DNA of 64,000 nucleotides from Phycisphaerales bacterium (GTDB lineage: Bacteria; Planctomycetota; Phycisphaerae; Phycisphaerales; UBA1924): NCBI GenBank assembly GCA_020845755.1, contig JADLFE010000004.1:62001-126000 (forward strand). Reading direction: 5' to 3'. The first letter of the stretch is position 1. Each line of letters opens with the position of its first letter. The position numbers were made by a program, and so were the translations under genes. This document shows, piece after piece, positions 17,304 through 26,222 of the stretch. Below the pieces are notes generated by a model, which ran no database searches, was not told the DNA's origin, and worked only from the letters and a program-made list of their open reading frames with translations.

Positions 17304-18070
17304 TTGGAAATCTCCCGCTCGACCATGATCTTTTTGCGATACTCAACATCGGCCCGGGCGCCCATGCGCCGAACGTCCTCGTCGCTCATGAAACTCAGGC
17401 CGCCCAGCATCGCGGCGGCGGTACGGACCTTGGCGCTTTTGACGGCCATCAGCGTGATGTTCAGCACATCGCGGGCGCTCGACCCGGCGGCGATAAAGCC
17501 GTGGTTCTTTAAGTAGATCGCTCGCGGCGGCTGGCGGTATCGCTTCACATACTCGCGTGCGCCGTCGCGAACGGCGATGCCCAGCGGTACGCCGGGATCG
17601 GCGTACTCGATGAGAAGCGACGCCGGCCCGAGCACCACGACTTCCTCAGGGAATATACGCCCCGCGAGCAGTTCGCCGAAGCGCAGCGAGCAGGTGATCG
17701 CGTTGATCGCCGCGGGGTGCGTGTGACCGACCCACGACACGCCGTCGAGTTCGAGCAGGGCGGCATGCATAGTCGCTTCGATGGATGCGCGGGTCGGGCG
17801 GGCGTCGTCGATCTTGGCGTTGTGCAGACACTCCGCGATGTTCTCGTCGTTGGAGGCGGCGTCGAGCAAACGCATAATGGGCTCGCTGCGCACGCGGACG
17901 ACCTCGGTCTCGCTGAGCGTGGCGAGCGACGCGCCGCTGGCCTTGATCCAGCACGCATCACCATCGGCCCTGCACGATACGTTGCCCTCGCTGAGAATCG
18001 CAAGGTCAGGATCACCCAGCGCTCGCGAGAGTTCGACCAAGTCCGAAGGCGGAGCCACCTGCTTTTTCAT
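17300..18070 (-). CDS. class II aldolase (araD/fucA type), second aldolase of the rhamnose operon
   Basis: 256-residue class II zinc aldolase/adducin-type domain. The zinc-binding HTH is in WVGHTHPAAIN and the third His in YLKNHGFIAAG; SEGNVSCR and KASGASLATL form the phosphate-binding region. The ATG at 18070 is chosen because GGAG lies eight bases upstream and it overlaps the rhaB stop (ATGA). Candidate substrates are L-rhamnulose-1-phosphate or L-fuculose-1-phosphate, cut to DHAP and L-lactaldehyde. The operon already carries a bifunctional aldolase/dehydrogenase, so this enzyme is either redundant, serves a different ketose phosphate, or acts as an epimerase or aldolase on another sugar. 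The C-terminal 25 residues are charged and helical. Confidence 0.85.
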   Translation of the reverse strand: MKKQVAPPSDLVELSRALGDPDLAILSEGNVSCRADGDACWIKASGASLATLSETEVVRVRSEPIMRLLDAASNDENIAECLHNAKIDDARPTRASIEATMHAALLELDGVSWVGHTHPAAINAITCSLRFGELLAGRIFPEEVVVLGPASLLIEYADPGVPLGIAVRDGAREYVKRYRQPPRAIYLKNHGFIAAGSSARDVLNITLMAVKSAKVRTAAAMLGGLSFMSDEDVRRMGARADVEYRKKIMVEREISK

Positions 18071-19554
18071 CGAGTCGTCTCCAGCACTTGTCCGATCAAA
18101 CGCCCCCAGCCCGCCTCGCGCCGGGGCGAGTACTCCGTCGGCTGACACGATTTTCGGATGACGTCGCGTGCCTGGGCGAGGCCCGAGACTTCGCCTGCCG
18201 ACATCATCTGGACCATGACGTTGCCCATCGCGGTTGCCTCGCTGGGGCCGGCGAGCACGCGGCGGCCTGTCGCGTCGGCGGTCATTTGATTCAGGAGGGT
18301 GTTCTTCACGCCGCCGCCAACTAGATGAATCGTCTCGATCGTTTGCCCCGTGATGCGCTCGATCTGATCGATGGTTCGCGCGTACGCGGCCGCGAGCCCT
18401 TCAAGGCACGAACGAACGAGTTCTCCCGGCGTTGTCGGTTCGGGATCGCCGGCGCTCCGTGCAAGAGCCCGCACCTTGGAAACCATGTCGCCAGCGAGTG
18501 CGAATTGCGGCGCGTCGACGTTCACGCGCGACCTGAACGGCGTGGCTCGCTCGGCGTCGGCGGCAAGTTGCTCATAACTCATGTCCACGCCGCCGCGGGC
18601 CAGGTCGCGCTTGAGTTCCTGAACAAGCCACAGGCCGATGACGTTCTTGAGGAAGCGGGTGGTTCCGGAGACGCCGTGCTCGTTCGTGAACTCCGCCGCG
18701 CGCGCTACATCGGTGACGATGGTGTGGTCGAGCTCCAGGCCCAAAAGCGACCATGTGCCGCTGGACAGATAGCAGCATTGCGGCCCCGAGAGCGGCGTTC
18801 CGACGACGGCGCTGGCGGTGTCGTGGGCGGCGGGCGTGATGACTTTGGTCGAGGCGGGCAGGCCGGTCTGGCCTGCGATCTCGGGCAGGAGCGGCCCGAG
18901 CACGGTGCCGGGCTGGACGATGGCGGGCAGGATGTCGCGCGAGAGGCCGATGGCGCTCAGCATGTCGCCCGACCAGTCGCGCGAGCGTGCGTCGAGCAAT
19001 TGCGAAGTCGAGGCGATGGACTGCTCCGTGCACTCCACGCCGCTGAGCATGCAGTGGAAGAGATCGGGCATGAAGAGCAGGCGTCCCGCGGTCCGGAAGA
19101 TCGAGGGATCGCGCGCGATCCAGCCGGCGAGTTGGGACGAGGTGTTCAAGGCCATCGAGCGGATGCCGGTGCGCTCATAGATGCCGGCAAGCCCGAGCCT
19201 CTGATCGAGAATCGCCAGCCCTTCGGCGTGCTCAGGATTCCGATAGCAGCGCGGCATGGCGAGCATCGCACCTCGCTTGCTGAGCAGCGTAAAGTCGACG
19301 CCCCACGTATCGACGCCGACGCTTGCAATCTCGACGTCATGCGAAGCCGCCCATGCGGCCGCGCGTTTCAGGCCCTCGCGGATTTCACGCCAGAGCAGGG
19401 GCAGATCCCATGTGAGCGCGCCGGGCATGGGGGCGGGGGCGTGGAGGAAGCGGTGCGCTTCGTGCAGCGACAATTCGCCCGCACGAAGAACCCCGATCAT
19501 GACTCGTCCCGATTCCGCGCCAAGATCGATTGCGATGGACCCGCGTGCCGCCAA
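18067..19554 (-). CDS. rhaB: rhamnulokinase
   Basis: 495-residue FGGY-family sugar kinase that phosphorylates L-rhamnulose to L-rhamnulose-1-phosphate. The N-terminal ATPase motif is AIDLGAESGRVMIG, and VGVDTWGVDFTLL, the region around MALNTSSQLAG, TPAAHDTASAV and the C-terminal IHLVGGGVKNTLLNQMTADATGRRV are the blocks that separate RhaB from xylulokinase or fuculokinase. It lies 39 bases after the bifunctional rhaD and overlaps the class II aldolase gene (ATGA at 18067-18070). The order rhaD-rhaB-aldolase-rhaA puts all catabolic steps before the transporter genes. Confidence 0.94.
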   Translation of the reverse strand: MAARGSIAIDLGAESGRVMIGVLRAGELSLHEAHRFLHAPAPMPGALTWDLPLLWREIREGLKRAAAWAASHDVEIASVGVDTWGVDFTLLSKRGAMLAMPRCYRNPEHAEGLAILDQRLGLAGIYERTGIRSMALNTSSQLAGWIARDPSIFRTAGRLLFMPDLFHCMLSGVECTEQSIASTSQLLDARSRDWSGDMLSAIGLSRDILPAIVQPGTVLGPLLPEIAGQTGLPASTKVITPAAHDTASAVVGTPLSGPQCCYLSSGTWSLLGLELDHTIVTDVARAAEFTNEHGVSGTTRFLKNVIGLWLVQELKRDLARGGVDMSYEQLAADAERATPFRSRVNVDAPQFALAGDMVSKVRALARSAGDPEPTTPGELVRSCLEGLAAAYARTIDQIERITGQTIETIHLVGGGVKNTLLNQMTADATGRRVLAGPSEATAMGNVMVQMMSAGEVSGLAQARDVIRKSCQPTEYSPRREAGWGRLIGQVLETTR

Positions 19555-19593
19555 TCAGAGTCTCCGACCGCGACCAGAGCGGCCGCGGCTGTG

Positions 19594-21783
19594 CTAGCGC
19601 ATGAACGCCTCGATCAGACCGCCGTCGACGCAGAAGACCTGGCCAGTTGTCTTCGATGAGCGGTCGCTGGCCAGGAACCAGATCGCCTCGGCCTGATCGG
19701 CGGGGGTGATCGGCGTCTTGGTCAGAGTTCGCTGGGCATAGAAGTCGGCCAGTTTGGAACGCAGCGTTTCCGTGTCGGCCTTCTCGTCGAACGCAATCTT
19801 GTACTTGATGAGCGACGCGATCACGCGATCGCGCGGGAACATCGTCGAGCCGGCCACGACCGTCGCCGGCGCCACCGCGTTGACTCGCACCAGCGGCGCG
19901 AGCTCGATCGACAGTTCACGGGACAGGTGATTGGCCGCGGCCTTGCTCGTGTCGTAGGCGAAACTCCCACGCTTGGAGACCATGCCGTTCACGCTCGTCG
20001 TAAGGACCATGCTGGCGCGCAGGCCCTGCGAGCGCAGCAGCGCGGTCGCTTCGTCTGCGATGAGGTAGGAACCCATAACGTTGACGTCGAAGGTCTTCTT
20101 CCACGCTTCGTCGGTGATTGAACCGGCGGCGTCGGGCGCGACATAGATGCCGGCGGTGACGATGAGCATGTCGATTCCGCCGTAGGCCATGAGGGCGCGG
20201 CGGAGCATGGCGCGAACGCTGGCGCGGTTGGTGATGTCGACCTGCGACGCCAGGGCCGGGCCGCAGGACGAAACGCCCGAGCCCGCGACGCCGATCCCCT
20301 CGCCGTGGAGTTTGACGAGTTCGGCGGCGGTCGATTCGGCATCCACGAGCGAGAGATCAGCGCAGACGACGTGGGCACCGTCCTTGGCGACGCGGTGCGC
20401 CACGGACTTGCCGATGCCGTTGCCCGCTCCGACGACCAGCGCAACCTTGCGGCCCATCTCGGGCTCTGGGGGCATGCGCTTCAGCTTGGCCTCTTCGAGC
20501 AGCCAGTACTCGATGTCGAAGGCCTCCTGCTCGGGGAGCGCGATGTAGCGGTCGATGGCTTCGCTACCGCGCATGACCTCGACGGCGCAGTTGTAGAACT
20601 CGGCCGTCACACGCGATTCGCTCTTGTTCTTGCCCCAGGCGATCATGCCGACGCCGGGGATGAGGATGACCGTGGGGTTGGGGTCGCGCATCGCGGGCGA
20701 ATCGGGGCGCTTGCAGCGCTCGTAGTAGGAGGCGTAGTCCTTGCGGTACTGCGCGAGGCCCGCTTCGAGGGCGGCCTTGAGCTGGTCGATCGATTGGCCG
20801 GGGAGCCAGTCGGCCAGCATCGGGCGGATCTTGGTGCGCAGGAAGTGATCGGGGCACGAGGTGCCGAGCATCGCAAGCCGCGGCGCGTCGTTGCTGCACA
20901 CAAAGCGAAGGATCGTGTCGTCGGTCTGCACGGTGCCGATGAAGCGGCGCTCGGCGGAGATCTTTCCGCGGAGCCAAGGCAAGACTTCGGCGAGCAGTTC
21001 GTCGCGCTTCTCCGCCGCCATGGGAGTGCAGCGCATGCCGCCGAAGGTCTTGTCGCCCTTGTCGCGGGCCTCGATGAACCGGGCGGCCTTTTCGATGAGA
21101 TCGAGCGTCAGTTCGTAGCAGGCCTTGTCGTCGTCGGCCCAGTTGATCAGGCCGTGCTGCCCGAGGATGACGCCCTTGGCCTTGGGGTGCTTCTCGCAGA
21201 TGCTCTTGAGGACCAGGCCAAGGTCAAAGCCCGGGCGCTGCCATGGCGTCCAAATCACCTCGTCGCCGAAGACCTCGCGCGTGAGTTCCGCGCCGCGGGC
21301 GCAGGCCGCGATCGAGATCACGGCGTTGGGGTGCATGTGATCGACATGGCGGCGCGGCACAAAGGCGTGGAGCGGCGTGTCGATCGACGATGCACGCGGA
21401 TTCAGGTTGAATGTGCAGTGCGAGTAAGCGCCGACCATCTCGTCTTCGATCGGAGTCTTCGGACCGCGGGCTGCCGCATTGCCCCAGACTCTCTGCAGCC
21501 CTTCCAGTTTGGTCATGTAGAGCGAGGCGAAGAGGCCTTTGTTGGCGGTGCGAAGGTCGCCGCCGCTCCCCTTCACCCACAAGACGTCGACGGATTCGCC
21601 GGTGAGCGGATCACGCTCGTGGATCTTCGAGGAGGTGTTTCCACCGCCGGTGTTGGTGATGCGTTGATCGCTCCCGAGGATGTTCGAGCGATAAACCAAG
21701 CGGGCCAATGGGTCCATTGCACCGGCCTTGGCGTCGTCCCACAGGTGGCGAACATGACGGTATTCTGATGGCTGTCGTGACAT
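19594..21783 (-). CDS. rhaD: bifunctional rhamnulose-1-phosphate aldolase / lactaldehyde dehydrogenase
   Basis: 729-residue two-domain enzyme. Residues 1 to about 430 are a class II aldolase (NTGGGNTSSK, then DHMHPNAVISIAA with the zinc His pair and LGQHGLINWA with the third His). Residues from about 450 are a short-chain dehydrogenase (VVGAGNGIGKSVAHRVA for the dinucleotide, catalytic Ser in TTSVNGM and the YDTSKAA pair of Tyr and Lys). The family cuts L-rhamnulose-1-phosphate to DHAP and L-lactaldehyde and oxidises the lactaldehyde to L-lactate. The ATG at 21783 gives the family N-terminus; a longer frame to 21906 reads through the promoter region and is not credible. It is the first gene of the rhamnose operon and faces lutA. 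Confidence 0.93.
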   Translation of the reverse strand: MSRQPSEYRHVRHLWDDAKAGAMDPLARLVYRSNILGSDQRITNTGGGNTSSKIHERDPLTGESVDVLWVKGSGGDLRTANKGLFASLYMTKLEGLQRVWGNAAARGPKTPIEDEMVGAYSHCTFNLNPRASSIDTPLHAFVPRRHVDHMHPNAVISIAACARGAELTREVFGDEVIWTPWQRPGFDLGLVLKSICEKHPKAKGVILGQHGLINWADDDKACYELTLDLIEKAARFIEARDKGDKTFGGMRCTPMAAEKRDELLAEVLPWLRGKISAERRFIGTVQTDDTILRFVCSNDAPRLAMLGTSCPDHFLRTKIRPMLADWLPGQSIDQLKAALEAGLAQYRKDYASYYERCKRPDSPAMRDPNPTVILIPGVGMIAWGKNKSESRVTAEFYNCAVEVMRGSEAIDRYIALPEQEAFDIEYWLLEEAKLKRMPPEPEMGRKVALVVGAGNGIGKSVAHRVAKDGAHVVCADLSLVDAESTAAELVKLHGEGIGVAGSGVSSCGPALASQVDITNRASVRAMLRRALMAYGGIDMLIVTAGIYVAPDAAGSITDEAWKKTFDVNVMGSYLIADEATALLRSQGLRASMVLTTSVNGMVSKRGSFAYDTSKAAANHLSRELSIELAPLVRVNAVAPATVVAGSTMFPRDRVIASLIKYKIAFDEKADTETLRSKLADFYAQRTLTKTPITPADQAEAIWFLASDRSSKTTGQVFCVDGGLIEAFMR

Positions 21784-21872
21784 TGCTTTCCCATCAAACC
21801 AGACAGAACACCAACCCGCAACCGCCGGCGAACTGTTGGCGCGGCGAATCGTGCGAGTCGGACACTTTCCGC

Positions 21873-21901
21873 TTGCCAAGGTTACGGGATATCCCAACAA
21901 T
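21873..21901 (+). promoter_or_regulatory. candidate lut promoter with central palindrome, between rhaD and lutA
   Basis: In the 240-base divergent space (21784-22023) TTGCCA at 21873-21878 and AACAAT at 21896-21901 are 17 bases apart and point toward lutA. Inside the spacer is a perfect 10-base palindrome, GGGATATCCC (21886-21895). On the other strand a weak TTGAAA...TAACCT pair (spacer 16) spans the same palindrome and points toward rhaD. One protein bound there could control both operons. The promoter matches are only partial, and a 10-base palindrome is not rare in a space this long, so this is a lead. Confidence 0.35.
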
Positions 21902-22023
21902 TTCAAGCATATTCAATCAAAATCGGGCATTGTCATCCCAATCCAGACTCCACATTCGTGGCCACACGGCCGCTCGGTAACCACTTCTGCGCATCAACGC
22001 GAACCAGAGGCCATCGAATTCCC

Positions 22024-22776
22024 GTGAATGTCGCTCTTTTCATCACCTGTCTGACCGAGCAGTTCACGCCGCGAGCCGGCGTAGCCTCCACGCTGGTGCT
22101 GGAGCACCTGGGCTGCCGGGTGCACTTCCCAGAGGCACAGACCTGCTGCGGGCAGCCGATGTTCAACACGGGGCACCACGAAGACGCGGCAATCCTGGCA
22201 CGCCGGATGATCGACGTCTTTGATCAGTTCGAGGCGATCGTCACGCCTTCGGGCTCGTGCGCCGCGATGGTGAAGATACACGCGCCGGAGTTGTTGAAGG
22301 GTGACCAGACCTACGCCGCACGTGCCAAGGCGCTGGCGGCCAAGACGTATGAGTTCGTAGAGTTTCTCTCGCGCGTGCTGCGGGTCGACCTGGCGGCGTT
22401 GAACGCACGGCACGAGTCCACGGCGACGATCCACCCCGCGTGTCATCTGCGTGAACTCGGCCTCATGGACGAACCAGCGAAGTTGCTCGCCCAGATCAAC
22501 GGGCTGGAACTGCGCCCACTTCCATCTCGCGATGAGTGCTGCGGATTTGGCGGGGCGTTCAGCGTCAAGCACCCAGCGATCTCGGGCAAGATGGTCGAGA
22601 ACAAGGTCGCCAACGTCGTGTCGACACGGAGCGACTCGCTGGTGTGCAGCGACGCGGGGTGCGCCATGAACATCGACGGCGCGTGCCGGAAAAGCGGCGT
22701 GCGCCAGCGGATCCTCTCGGCGCCGGAGATCATCGCAGAATCACTGGGACTCTTGCCGAGGGAACCGTCGCCATGA
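22024..22776 (+). CDS. lutA: L-lactate oxidation complex, Fe-S subunit LutA
   Basis: 250-residue protein with two cysteine-rich CCG domains: TCCGQPMFNTG and ECCGFGGAFSV, plus HPACHLRELG and CSDAGCAMNIDG. This is the LutA/YkgE family, which with LutB and LutC oxidises L-lactate to pyruvate. The GTG at 22024 is preferred since family proteins begin with the equivalent of NVALFITCL; the longer reading to 21958 runs back into the divergent promoter space. The stop overlaps the lutB start (ATGA). Lying head to head with the rhamnose operon, it would consume the L-lactate made by the dehydrogenase domain of RhaD. Confidence 0.9.
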   Translation: MNVALFITCLTEQFTPRAGVASTLVLEHLGCRVHFPEAQTCCGQPMFNTGHHEDAAILARRMIDVFDQFEAIVTPSGSCAAMVKIHAPELLKGDQTYAARAKALAAKTYEFVEFLSRVLRVDLAALNARHESTATIHPACHLRELGLMDEPAKLLAQINGLELRPLPSRDECCGFGGAFSVKHPAISGKMVENKVANVVSTRSDSLVCSDAGCAMNIDGACRKSGVRQRILSAPEIIAESLGLLPREPSP

Positions 22777-24272
22777 ACGAGGGCCTGCTGTTCCCGCCCC
22801 TCCCCCACCGCATCGAGTCGCGGGCGCCCGCCGCGGCACGCGACGTCAGCCTGCAGCAGTTCGTTCGGCACGCGACGGTGACCAAAGACACGGGGCGCGT
22901 TGACGCCTGTCGGGCGGCCTTTGGCGAGCGGTACGATGACCTTCGACAACACGCAGGCGCAATCAAGTCACACACGCTCGATCACCTTGATCTCTACCTC
23001 GAGCGATTCGAAGCGGCGGCGACACGAGCAGGCGCGACAGTTCACTGGGCAGCGGACGCACACGCAGCCAACAGAATCTGCCTCGATATCGCCGGAAGAA
23101 TCAACGCGAAAGTCTGCGTGAAGAGCAAGTCCATGGCGACGGAGGAAACGCGGCTGCTCCCCGCGCTCGAGGCCGCGGGAATCAAGACGGTCGAGACCGA
23201 TCTTGGCGAGTTCATCGTGCAACTCGACGGCGACGCGCCGTCACACATCGTGACGCCGATGATCCACAAGAACAGGGCGTCGGTGGCCCGCGCGTTCGTG
23301 CGCGATCTTGGTTCGCGCTACACCGAGGACCCCGGTGAACTCACGATGATCGCACGCGAGCACATGCGACGGCTCTTCGAGCGTGCGGACCTAGGCATCA
23401 GCGGCGGGAACTTCCTCATCGCCGACACAGGCACGCTCGTCATCTGCACCAACGAGGGCAACGCTGATCTGACCGTTTCGCTCCCTCCGGTTCACATCGC
23501 GGTTGTAGGCATCGAGAAACTGATCCCATCGATGGAGCACCTGCCGGTCTTTCTCAAACTGCTGGCGCGGAGCGCGACAGCACAGCCGCTCACGATCTAC
23601 ACGACGTGCATCTCGGGCCCCAGGCGGACCGCAACTCCGGTTGCCGGACCGGACGCGGATGGGCCGCGCGAACTGCACATCATCCTCCTCGATAACGGGC
23701 GCACCGAACTCTTGCGCGAGCCGACGCGCGAACTTCTGCGCTGCATCCGATGCGGCGCGTGCCTGAACGCGTGCCCGGTGTACAAGGCCGTCGGCGGCGG
23801 GCACGCGTACGGATCGGTGTATTCGGGCCCGATCGGCGCGACGATCACGCCTCACCTGCGCGGCCTGCACAACTACCCTGATCTTGCGACGGCCAGTTCG
23901 CTGTGCGGCGCGTGCTTCCACGCCTGCCCGGTGCATATCGATCTGCCCGCGCAATTCATCGCATTGCGGGAAGAGGCTGCTCGCAGCCACCTCAATCCGG
24001 CGCCGGAACGGGCGGCGATGAAGCTGTGGCGATGGATCATGCAGTCGCCGGCTCGATATCGATTTGCGGCCGGCCTGGCGCGATTCGTGCTGTCTCGCCT
24101 GGACGGTGTCGACCTTCCGCTTCCAGGGCCGCTGGGAGCATGGACGTCGTGCCGTGCATCGCCGCGTCCGGGCGAGATCGATTTCCGGGCTTGGTGGGGT
24201 GAGCGATCGCAGATGGGCGGCAGACCGGCGGACTCCGCGGCGCGTGCGGGCACGGGGGCGCGATATGAGTGA
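22773..24272 (+). CDS. lutB: L-lactate oxidation complex, Fe-S subunit LutB
   Basis: 499-residue protein of the LutB/YkgF family. An N-terminal LUD domain (KSKSMATEET, GISGGNFLIADTGTLVI) is followed by two ferredoxin-like clusters, CIRCGACLNACPVY and CGACFHACPVHI, expected to carry [4Fe-4S] centres. The start at 22773 is set by the ATGA overlap with lutA; the frame is open further upstream but that stretch lies inside lutA. The end overlaps lutC by eight bases. It should pass electrons from lactate onward, probably to a membrane carrier. Confidence 0.92.
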   Translation: MNEGLLFPPLPHRIESRAPAAARDVSLQQFVRHATVTKDTGRVDACRAAFGERYDDLRQHAGAIKSHTLDHLDLYLERFEAAATRAGATVHWAADAHAANRICLDIAGRINAKVCVKSKSMATEETRLLPALEAAGIKTVETDLGEFIVQLDGDAPSHIVTPMIHKNRASVARAFVRDLGSRYTEDPGELTMIAREHMRRLFERADLGISGGNFLIADTGTLVICTNEGNADLTVSLPPVHIAVVGIEKLIPSMEHLPVFLKLLARSATAQPLTIYTTCISGPRRTATPVAGPDADGPRELHIILLDNGRTELLREPTRELLRCIRCGACLNACPVYKAVGGGHAYGSVYSGPIGATITPHLRGLHNYPDLATASSLCGACFHACPVHIDLPAQFIALREEAARSHLNPAPERAAMKLWRWIMQSPARYRFAAGLARFVLSRLDGVDLPLPGPLGAWTSCRASPRPGEIDFRAWWGERSQMGGRPADSAARAGTGARYE

Positions 24273-24936
24273 TCGTGAACTCATCATGTCGCGTGTGCGG
24301 GCGGCGCTGGCACACTCAGGTGCAGGCGACACGCTCGCCTGTCCGCCGCATGTTCAAGAACCGCTTGTTCGCCTCGCGAACGCGGACATCGACATGCGTG
24401 CCCGGTTCATTGAGGCGGGCAATCGCGCAGGGATGAAGACCTCACGCACGTCGCTTGGTTCGGTGCGTGAATCGCTGGAGATGATCCTTCACGCCGAATC
24501 GCCGAGGGCGGTGCTGGTTGATATCGGCGATAGCACGCTTCTCGCACTTGCCGGTGATGCATGCCGAGCACTCGGTGTCACAACAGCGGCCGATCCCGGC
24601 ACGCGGGCGTTCGACGCCGACCTTGCGATTATCGACGCGACGGCCGCCGTCGCCGAAACCGGCTCGGTGTTGCTGACGAGCGACGGGCGCCGGCGCTGCG
24701 CCTGGATCGTGCCGCCCAAGGTTGTGATTCTGGTGTCGTCGCGCGCGTTGGTTCCAGACCTGCTCGATCTATGGGCAAGCCCGACCTCTTCGGCACGTGC
24801 ATTTGCTTCCTCACCGCCTGCGGCGATGCTGCTGGTAAGCGGGCCGAGCAAAACCGCTGACATCGAGGGCGTTCTCGTCACCGGCGTTCACGGGCCTGGA
24901 AAGGTCCATGTTGTGCTTGTCGATGATGGCGTTTGA
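24265..24936 (+). CDS. lutC: L-lactate oxidation complex, subunit LutC
   Basis: 223-residue LUD-domain protein (LutC/YkgG). The diagnostic block is IIDATAAVAETGSVLLTSD, followed by IVPPKVVILVSSRALVPDL and, near the end, LVSGPSKTADIEGVLVTGVHGP. It begins at an ATG inside the end of lutB (eight-base overlap), so the three lut genes form one coupled unit. LutC is needed with LutA and LutB for L-lactate oxidation; its exact chemistry in the complex is less clear. No terminator hairpin is evident after the gene; the next gene is on the other strand, 56 bases away, and converges. Confidence 0.9.
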   Translation: MSDRELIMSRVRAALAHSGAGDTLACPPHVQEPLVRLANADIDMRARFIEAGNRAGMKTSRTSLGSVRESLEMILHAESPRAVLVDIGDSTLLALAGDACRALGVTTAADPGTRAFDADLAIIDATAAVAETGSVLLTSDGRRRCAWIVPPKVVILVSSRALVPDLLDLWASPTSSARAFASSPPAAMLLVSGPSKTADIEGVLVTGVHGPGKVHVVLVDDGV

Positions 24937-24992
24937 GGCCGTGCGATCGGTTCTCGCCTCTCGTTTTCAATGCAAGGCGATCGCGTGCGCCG

Positions 24993-26069
24993 TCACTTTG
25001 ATTCGCGGTCTACCTGCTCGATAAACCGCTCTGCGCTCCACGCGGTATCTTGCCCGGACTTGGCGCCGTGCTTCTTCGCGACCAGTTCGGCGTGGCTGGT
25101 GAAGTATCTCAGGCTGTAACCGCGAAAGTCCTCGATCGAGCGGAACGCGTGACGTTCCATGAACGCCCGCAGATCACGCTCGAGTTTCTTGACAAGTTCA
25201 TAGCCGTGGATCATCACACCCGTGCAGACCTGCACGGTTGACGCGCCCAGGAGTATGAACTCGGCCGCGTCGTCCCCGCTCTCTATGCCGCCGACCGCGC
25301 TGAGCGATGCGCGAGAGCCCATCTCCCGTGCGATCTCCATCGCCATCCGCAGCGCTATGGGCTTCACCGCTCGCCCGGAGTATCCGCCGGACGTGGAATA
25401 ACCCTCGACCGTCGGCTCGGGGCGCAGCGTGGTCAAATCAACACCCATCACGCTCAGGACCGTATTGATCGCAGAGATGCCGCGGCATCCTGCTTCCACC
25501 GCCGCTCTGGCAACGTCCACGATGTTCGTCACGTTCGGCGTCATCTTCGCCCAGACCGGCACCCTCGCAACCTCACGCGCCCAGCCGCAGACCTCGCGGA
25601 GCAACTCCGGCGACTGTCCCATCGCCGAGCCCATGCGTCGCTCGGGCAGACCGTGCGGACAGGATAAGTTCAACTCGATCGCGTCGGCGCCTGCTCGCTG
25701 CACGCGCTCCACGATCTCGTGCCACGCGTGGCGGCGATACTCCTCCATCACCGACGCGATCAGCGCTCGCCCGGGATATCGCATCTTCAGAGTTCGGAAT
25801 TCCTCCTCCCATGTCTCGATCGGGCGGTCGCTGATGAGTTCGATGTTCTCCCAGCCGACGATCTCGTCGCCGACGCGCCACCTCGCATAGCGCGGCGAGA
25901 CATTCACGATCTTCGTCGAATCGAGCACGATCGTCTTGCACACCACGCCGCCCCAGCCCTCGTCGAACGCGCGAGCGATGACATTGGCGTTGGTCGATGG
26001 CGGCCCGCTGGCGATGATGAACGGATTGGCAAGGCGCAGGCCGTCGACGTGGACCGACAGATCGATCAT
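24993..26069 (-). CDS. PreA-like dihydropyrimidine dehydrogenase (FMN barrel), no ferredoxin tail
   Basis: 358-residue FMN-binding TIM barrel of the dihydroorotate/dihydropyrimidine dehydrogenase group. Landmarks: NPFIIASGPP at the start, VCKTIVLDS, ADAIELNLSCPHGLPERRMG, VWAKMTPNVTNI, INTVLSVMGVDL, EFILLGASTVQVCTGVM. The pattern is that of the PreA subunit of NAD-dependent dihydropyrimidine dehydrogenase, which reduces uracil or thymine. Two features differ: the C-terminal ferredoxin-like domain with two [4Fe-4S] clusters seen in many PreA proteins is absent, and where pig enzyme has its active-site Cys (after MGLA) this protein reads MGSAMGQ. No PreT partner is adjacent. The true substrate is uncertain. 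Confidence 0.75.
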   Translation of the reverse strand: MIDLSVHVDGLRLANPFIIASGPPSTNANVIARAFDEGWGGVVCKTIVLDSTKIVNVSPRYARWRVGDEIVGWENIELISDRPIETWEEEFRTLKMRYPGRALIASVMEEYRRHAWHEIVERVQRAGADAIELNLSCPHGLPERRMGSAMGQSPELLREVCGWAREVARVPVWAKMTPNVTNIVDVARAAVEAGCRGISAINTVLSVMGVDLTTLRPEPTVEGYSTSGGYSGRAVKPIALRMAMEIAREMGSRASLSAVGGIESGDDAAEFILLGASTVQVCTGVMIHGYELVKKLERDLRAFMERHAFRSIEDFRGYSLRYFTSHAELVAKKHGAKSGQDTAWSAERFIEQVDRESK

Positions 26070-26222
26070 CGCGCAGTCTCCGATCCCATCCCTCCCGTGC
26101 TCCCCTTCTCGTGACCGCCCAGTGGCATCTCGTGTGGGAGTGGTGCGTGATCTTGATTTAGCTCACGCAAATCACCGCGGGCTCCCACCACGGAACCTGG
26201 AACCGCACACACCGCCGCTGAC

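Noticed and set aside
18325..19659. 444-codon + strand frame opposite rhaB
   Set aside because: Antisense of rhamnulokinase; low-complexity Arg/Gly/Ala composition typical of shadow frames.
20305..21768. 487-codon + strand frame opposite the bifunctional rhaD
   Set aside because: Antisense of a clear enzyme with both domains intact; the translation has no recognisable motif.
11367..24936. Bacterial microcompartment locus for rhamnose or fucose
   Set aside because: No shell-protein gene (small BMC domain or pentamer type) was found around the aldolases, although planctomycetes often have one.
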